From DASPJQ01 sp035299065 (GTDB taxonomy: Bacteria; Bacteroidota; Bacteroidia; Flavobacteriales_D; UBA2798), in assembly GCA_035299065.1 (NCBI GenBank), contig DATGXI010000041.1:1-45077 (forward strand): DNA of 45,077 bases, read 5' to 3'. Shown piece by piece: positions 41,824-45,077 of the stretch; position 1 is the stretch's first letter; every line of letters begins with the position of its first letter. The translations under genes were made by a program, and so were the position numbers. A model generated the notes under the pieces. That model was not told where the DNA came from. It worked only from the letters and a program-made list of their open reading frames with translations, and ran no database searches.

Positions 41824-43548
41824 TCAAAAATTGGTAATTGAACTTCCTTTAGGGTATTTTACTTTATAACTGAAAACAATTTTTTTAGTTTCGCCCGGAG
41901 CAAGTTTTACTTTCCACGTTAAATACCCTGTTTTCTCATCGTATTTGGCACCTCCAACATCCATTTTTTCAATGGTAATACTCTTATTGTAAGCAACCGG
42001 CAGCTGATCATCAATATCCAGTTCAACAGCAGTTGTTTTTGTGTTTCTTAAACTAATTTCAATAGTACGGTTTACGGTGCGGTTTGTGCCTGCAACCTGG
42101 TTGCGTTCTTTTGAATGAATTTGCCTGCGTTTGATCAGCACATTATTATCAGGACCAAAGGACAGGCTTAGTGTATCCTCCACCCCTTCGGTATTCATAA
42201 CAATGCGGCCAACATAATTGTCATTGTAATACATGGCAGCTTCGCCACTTAATAAATTCAGCTTGGTCCACTCAGGCATTTCCACAACGGTGTAGGCTTT
42301 TTCTTCATAACCCGGTGCGGTATAGTAGGTTTTTTTGCCGGTAGTGGATGATGTAACAATGTCAACATCGTAAAATTGATTATCACCTGCCAGTGTATAC
42401 GGTTCAGTTATGGTATATTCAATGGTGGTTAAATTATTTTTAGCGGTTGCAATTGGTTGGTTGTAGGCAATTGCTTCATCGGCACCCTCTTCCATTTTAT
42501 CAGCTGCAGCAGGGGCATTGTTTATTTGTTCATAGTTCCCTTCGCCTCCATAAGCCGGTGCGGTTGAATAACGTTTTCCGCCTTTCTTTTTTGCATAGTC
42601 ATTTTTTGAAGGTTTTACCGAATAAATTGACCATGGACTTAACGCTGGTAAATTGGTGGTGAGTGATGGATTTCCGGTTGAAAGTGTAAGGTTAACCTTT
42701 TCCCAGGTTTCACCGGTTGATTGAATTAATTTTCCTTTCAACACAAAATCAACTTTATCATCGCTGTCCTTTGTACGCACATCATAAAACGGGCGCCACA
42801 AGGCCTCACTGGTGTAATAGTTAAAATTAATGGTAGTGTTTCCGGCACTGTTTGCATTCAGTGTAACCCAAATTTCAGTGGTGCTTTTGTTGTTGGTGCG
42901 TTCGATGTCCTGTAACTGGGCATTGAGTTTACCCATGCGCTCATTGTATTCACGTTCTTTTTTCTCCAACTCGTTTTTCTTGATGCTTATGTCAACCATT
43001 TTATCGTTATACACCTCGCTGTAATCAATTAAACGTTCAATGTTCATGGTTTCTTCACGTCCTTTAATTTCCATATTTGAACGCAGTACATTCAATTCTT
43101 CTTCCAGTATGGATTTATCGGCCTGCACTTTTTTAATGTCCCAGCGAAGTTTTTCTTTTTGGCTGGTCCAATCCTGGTATTGCGGCATTTCCTGTGCCTT
43201 GCGCAAATAATTGTATTTGTGTTCAACCGATACAATGGTGAAGTTGGGATTGCCTTCAACAATAATGCTGTTAGGACTTAAGTTTTGGCGAAGGCCTGTT
43301 AACTTGACAATATTGGCGCCTTTGGTAAGGTTAACTTTAGCAGACCTGTGTACCTGGGCCCCACTTAAAAACAGCGTTGCCTTTGTTGTTTTTGAATCAG
43401 CCAATACGTTATTTTGGGCAAATGCATGACTAACGGTTAATGCACTTACGAGGATGATAATTAAGTTTTTAACGCCCGAATAGTTTTTTTTCAAATGAGG
43501 CGTTGTATATTCTTCGTAATTACAATCCATAGATGTCGAATACTTCAT
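41824..43548 (-). CDS. DUF4139-domain exported protein (tandem copy 2)
   Basis: A 574-residue protein: a signal peptide-like stretch (VKNLIIILVSALTVSHAFAQ), an N-terminal DUF4140-like domain (TTKATLFLSGAQVHRSAKVNL to SVEHKYNYL), a coiled coil (about 120-215), and a C-terminal DUF4139 domain (EIWVTLNANSAGNTTINFNYYTSEALWRPFYDVRT, GNPSLTTNLPALSPW, KVKLAPGETKKIVFSYKVKYPKG). The family is related to mucoidy inhibitor MuiA; function unknown. The ATG at 43548 leaves an odd 27-residue n-region before the hydrophobic part; a TTG at 43494 would give MKKNYSGVKNL, a more normal signal peptide. It follows its paralogue at 43560 by 11 nt. Confidence 0.85.
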   Translation of the reverse strand: MKYSTSMDCNYEEYTTPHLKKNYSGVKNLIIILVSALTVSHAFAQNNVLADSKTTKATLFLSGAQVHRSAKVNLTKGANIVKLTGLRQNLSPNSIIVEGNPNFTIVSVEHKYNYLRKAQEMPQYQDWTSQKEKLRWDIKKVQADKSILEEELNVLRSNMEIKGREETMNIERLIDYSEVYNDKMVDISIKKNELEKKEREYNERMGKLNAQLQDIERTNNKSTTEIWVTLNANSAGNTTINFNYYTSEALWRPFYDVRTKDSDDKVDFVLKGKLIQSTGETWEKVNLTLSTGNPSLTTNLPALSPWSIYSVKPSKNDYAKKKGGKRYSTAPAYGGEGNYEQINNAPAAADKMEEGADEAIAYNQPIATAKNNLTTIEYTITEPYTLAGDNQFYDVDIVTSSTTGKKTYYTAPGYEEKAYTVVEMPEWTKLNLLSGEAAMYYNDNYVGRIVMNTEGVEDTLSLSFGPDNNVLIKRRQIHSKERNQVAGTNRTVNRTIEISLRNTKTTAVELDIDDQLPVAYNKSITIEKMDVGGAKYDEKTGYLTWKVKLAPGETKKIVFSYKVKYPKGSSITNF

Positions 43549-43559
43549 TTTCGTAAGGA

Positions 43560-45077
43560 TTAAAAGTTATACAAGTAATGTTCTTTTGGATATTTTACTG
43601 TGTAAGATATCGGGACTTCTGTTTTTTGGCCGGGCGGCAACGTTTTTCGCCAGGTCACAAATCCAGTCATGGGATCAAGTACACCTTCGCCTTTATCAAT
43701 GGTTATGCTTACTTCCTGCGTGGTGGTTAGGGGCGCCTGGTCCAGTATTTCAAGTGTTACCGGAACATCTTTTTTGTTCATGATCTTTATCAAATATCCT
43801 TTACCGCGCTTTACGCTGCTTCCTGAATTTTGTGTAAAGGTTTTTTCACTTACGGTTTCATATTCTACCGAAAACGATTTGTCCTGCCCAAGTGACAGTT
43901 CCAGCGAATCCTGCACGGTTTGCGTGTTTAAGAAAACATTGCCTACATATGTGCCGTTATTAAATACGTTAGCAGTGCCCGGATAGTAATTAAGCGTATC
44001 CCATCCGGTAATAAGGGCCATTAAGAAAACCGCTTTTTCAACTTTTGGAACTGTTTTATACTTAAAGGTTGCAGTAACCATTTTGCGGTTGATTTCAATG
44101 CGCGTATCTTTTGCATTAGATGGAATGGTATAAGGTGTTGCAATTTTGTATTCGGTTCCCGGGCCATTGCTCACGTTGTTGGTTTGGTTATCAAAATCTG
44201 ATTTCCAATATTGCGTGAACTGCGGATCGCTATTGCGCGGACTGCTGAAAATAATGGAGCCATCTACATTACGGCCTTGCGGCACAATAAGGGAGTCGGC
44301 CATAATGGATTGCTGCCTCCACATGTCATATTGCTGCGTTTGATTTTGGCGCTGATAATAAGATACACCCAATTCAAGTGCCTGGGGTCCCACAACAGGT
44401 GCATTAATGTTGAACTGTGGGTTTAATGTTGAAAGCGTTATATCAACATTTTTCCATTCATATCCCGTTTTTTGCCACATGGTTGCACTGCTGGTAATTT
44501 CTAGTTGCCCGCTTGACCCATTGTTGCGAATGTCATACAGCGGATTCCATCCTGCATCAGGCGTATAAAAATCAATGGTAAAATTTGCTTTTCCTGCATG
44601 TTTTGCGCGCACGGTTACCAAAAGTTCACTGAATGTTTTGGCTTTGCCGCTTACAAGTTTGTTGTATTCACTGGTAAATTTATTTTTGCGTTCACCAAGC
44701 ACTTCCAATAATTTTTCAAGGGCAAGTGACTTGGTATTTATTTCGTTTAATTTATCGCGGTAAAAATCCAACAGGTCAGTTACGTCCTCTGCTTCCATAC
44801 CATGCGTTTCACCTTTCACCACTTTATTGGCTAAAATCATTTGTTTGGTACTGGCAAGGCTATTGTAAACACCCTGTTTAAGTTTAACCTGGTCAACGTA
44901 AAACTCCATGGAGTCCTTTACTGATCGGATCTCGGGATTAGAATCTTCATTTGAAGTAATGTAGTCAAGGCGATGATTGATGGAAACAATCTGAACAAAT
45001 TCACTGGCACCTAGCCTTATTGTTGTGGGGTTAAGCCGTTGAGGCAAATCAGTAAACAACAATTGTTGCTCACCGGC
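43560..45077 (-). CDS. DUF4139-domain protein (tandem copy 1), 5' end outside the window
   Basis: The frame is open to the right edge of the window, so the N-terminus (signal peptide) is missing; 505 residues are visible. The order is the end of a DUF4140-like domain (LLFTDLPQRLNPTTIRL), a coiled coil (about 45-125) and DUF4139 (VTVRAKHAGKANFTIDFYTPDAGWNPLYDIRNN, TLSTLNPQFNINAP, WRKTLPPGQKTEVPISYTVKYPKEHYLYNF). It shares domain order and the ending VKYPK with the downstream gene at 41824 and lies 11 nt upstream of it, a tandem duplication in one operon. The central insertion (YYQRQNQTQQYDMWRQQ) is rich in Gln and Tyr and not shared. An apparent start at 45062 is only a TTG inside the frame. 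Confidence 0.85.
   Translation of the reverse strand, partial: AGEQQLLFTDLPQRLNPTTIRLGASEFVQIVSINHRLDYITSNEDSNPEIRSVKDSMEFYVDQVKLKQGVYNSLASTKQMILANKVVKGETHGMEAEDVTDLLDFYRDKLNEINTKSLALEKLLEVLGERKNKFTSEYNKLVSGKAKTFSELLVTVRAKHAGKANFTIDFYTPDAGWNPLYDIRNNGSSGQLEITSSATMWQKTGYEWKNVDITLSTLNPQFNINAPVVGPQALELGVSYYQRQNQTQQYDMWRQQSIMADSLIVPQGRNVDGSIIFSSPRNSDPQFTQYWKSDFDNQTNNVSNGPGTEYKIATPYTIPSNAKDTRIEINRKMVTATFKYKTVPKVEKAVFLMALITGWDTLNYYPGTANVFNNGTYVGNVFLNTQTVQDSLELSLGQDKSFSVEYETVSEKTFTQNSGSSVKRGKGYLIKIMNKKDVPVTLEILDQAPLTTTQEVSITIDKGEGVLDPMTGFVTWRKTLPPGQKTEVPISYTVKYPKEHYLYNF

Overview
The window looks like chromosome of a member of the Bacteroidota. Three things in the sequence support this. (1) Several secreted proteins end in a type IX secretion (T9SS) type A sorting domain: the M43 metalloprotease, the pentahaem cytochrome and a 217-residue protein. 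(2) At least ten genes have the Bacteroidota -7 promoter element TAnnTTTG just upstream, often so close that the transcript would be almost leaderless, and purine-rich ribosome binding sites are generally absent. (3) The gene families are typical of the phylum: WG-repeat, YwqK/MORN, DUF3857-transglutaminase, DUF4139, FHS-type sugar transporters and four-helix-bundle S23 proteins. Base composition is AT-rich and uniform. I saw no rRNA, tRNA, CRISPR array, insertion sequence or phage gene.

Layout. 1-3.4 kb: a short single-stranded DNA-binding protein, a four-helix-bundle protein preceded by small direct repeats, an ABC permease/ATPase pair without a binding protein, a 43-residue Cys-rich mini-protein and an unknown gene. 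3.5-8.1 kb: a large secreted Fn3/TANFOR-like protein, two small unknown genes and two adjacent DUF1801 genes. 8.1-16 kb (all minus strand): tandem fatty acid desaturases, kdsA, a WG-repeat protein, a T9SS-tailed protein, the KpsF-type arabinose-5-phosphate isomerase and purD. kdsA and the isomerase are two steps of KDO synthesis for lipopolysaccharide. 16-18.7 kb: a Gfo/Idh/MocA oxidoreductase and a UDP-sugar 6-dehydrogenase, resembling the WbpB/WbpA pair for diacetamido-uronic acid sugars. 18.7-24.6 kb: a lipoprotein, the M43 protease, a small membrane protein/beta-barrel operon and two unknown genes. 24.7-28.3 kb: a ROK sugar kinase with its FHS-type sugar transporter, then a UDP-glucuronate decarboxylase. 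28.5-35.5 kb: a YwqK/MORN-repeat protein with an exported methyltransferase-like protein, a DoxX-like membrane protein, an HD hydrolase, the T9SS-sorted pentahaem cytochrome and a Nudix hydrolase. 35.5-45.1 kb: a 1289-residue TPR/DUF3857/transglutaminase protein, uvrC, a small secreted protein and two tandem DUF4139 paralogues, the upstream one cut by the window end.

Between the genes lie palindromic repeats of at least two designs. One is a 33-nt-arm inverted repeat built from three ~10-nt units of CACTTAAGNN type, present upstream of the Gfo/Idh gene and upstream of uvrC, where its right arm overlaps the predicted uvrC promoter. The other is a 171-bp nested inverted repeat made of CACGAATNNN-type units in the longest gene-free stretch (28253-28563).

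Most of the window is housekeeping and cell-envelope biology. I see no single defence- or island-like system. The items most worth following up are the mini-protein missed by length cut-offs, the repeat families, the exported methyltransferase fold, the T9SS-routed multihaem cytochrome and the near-leaderless promoters.
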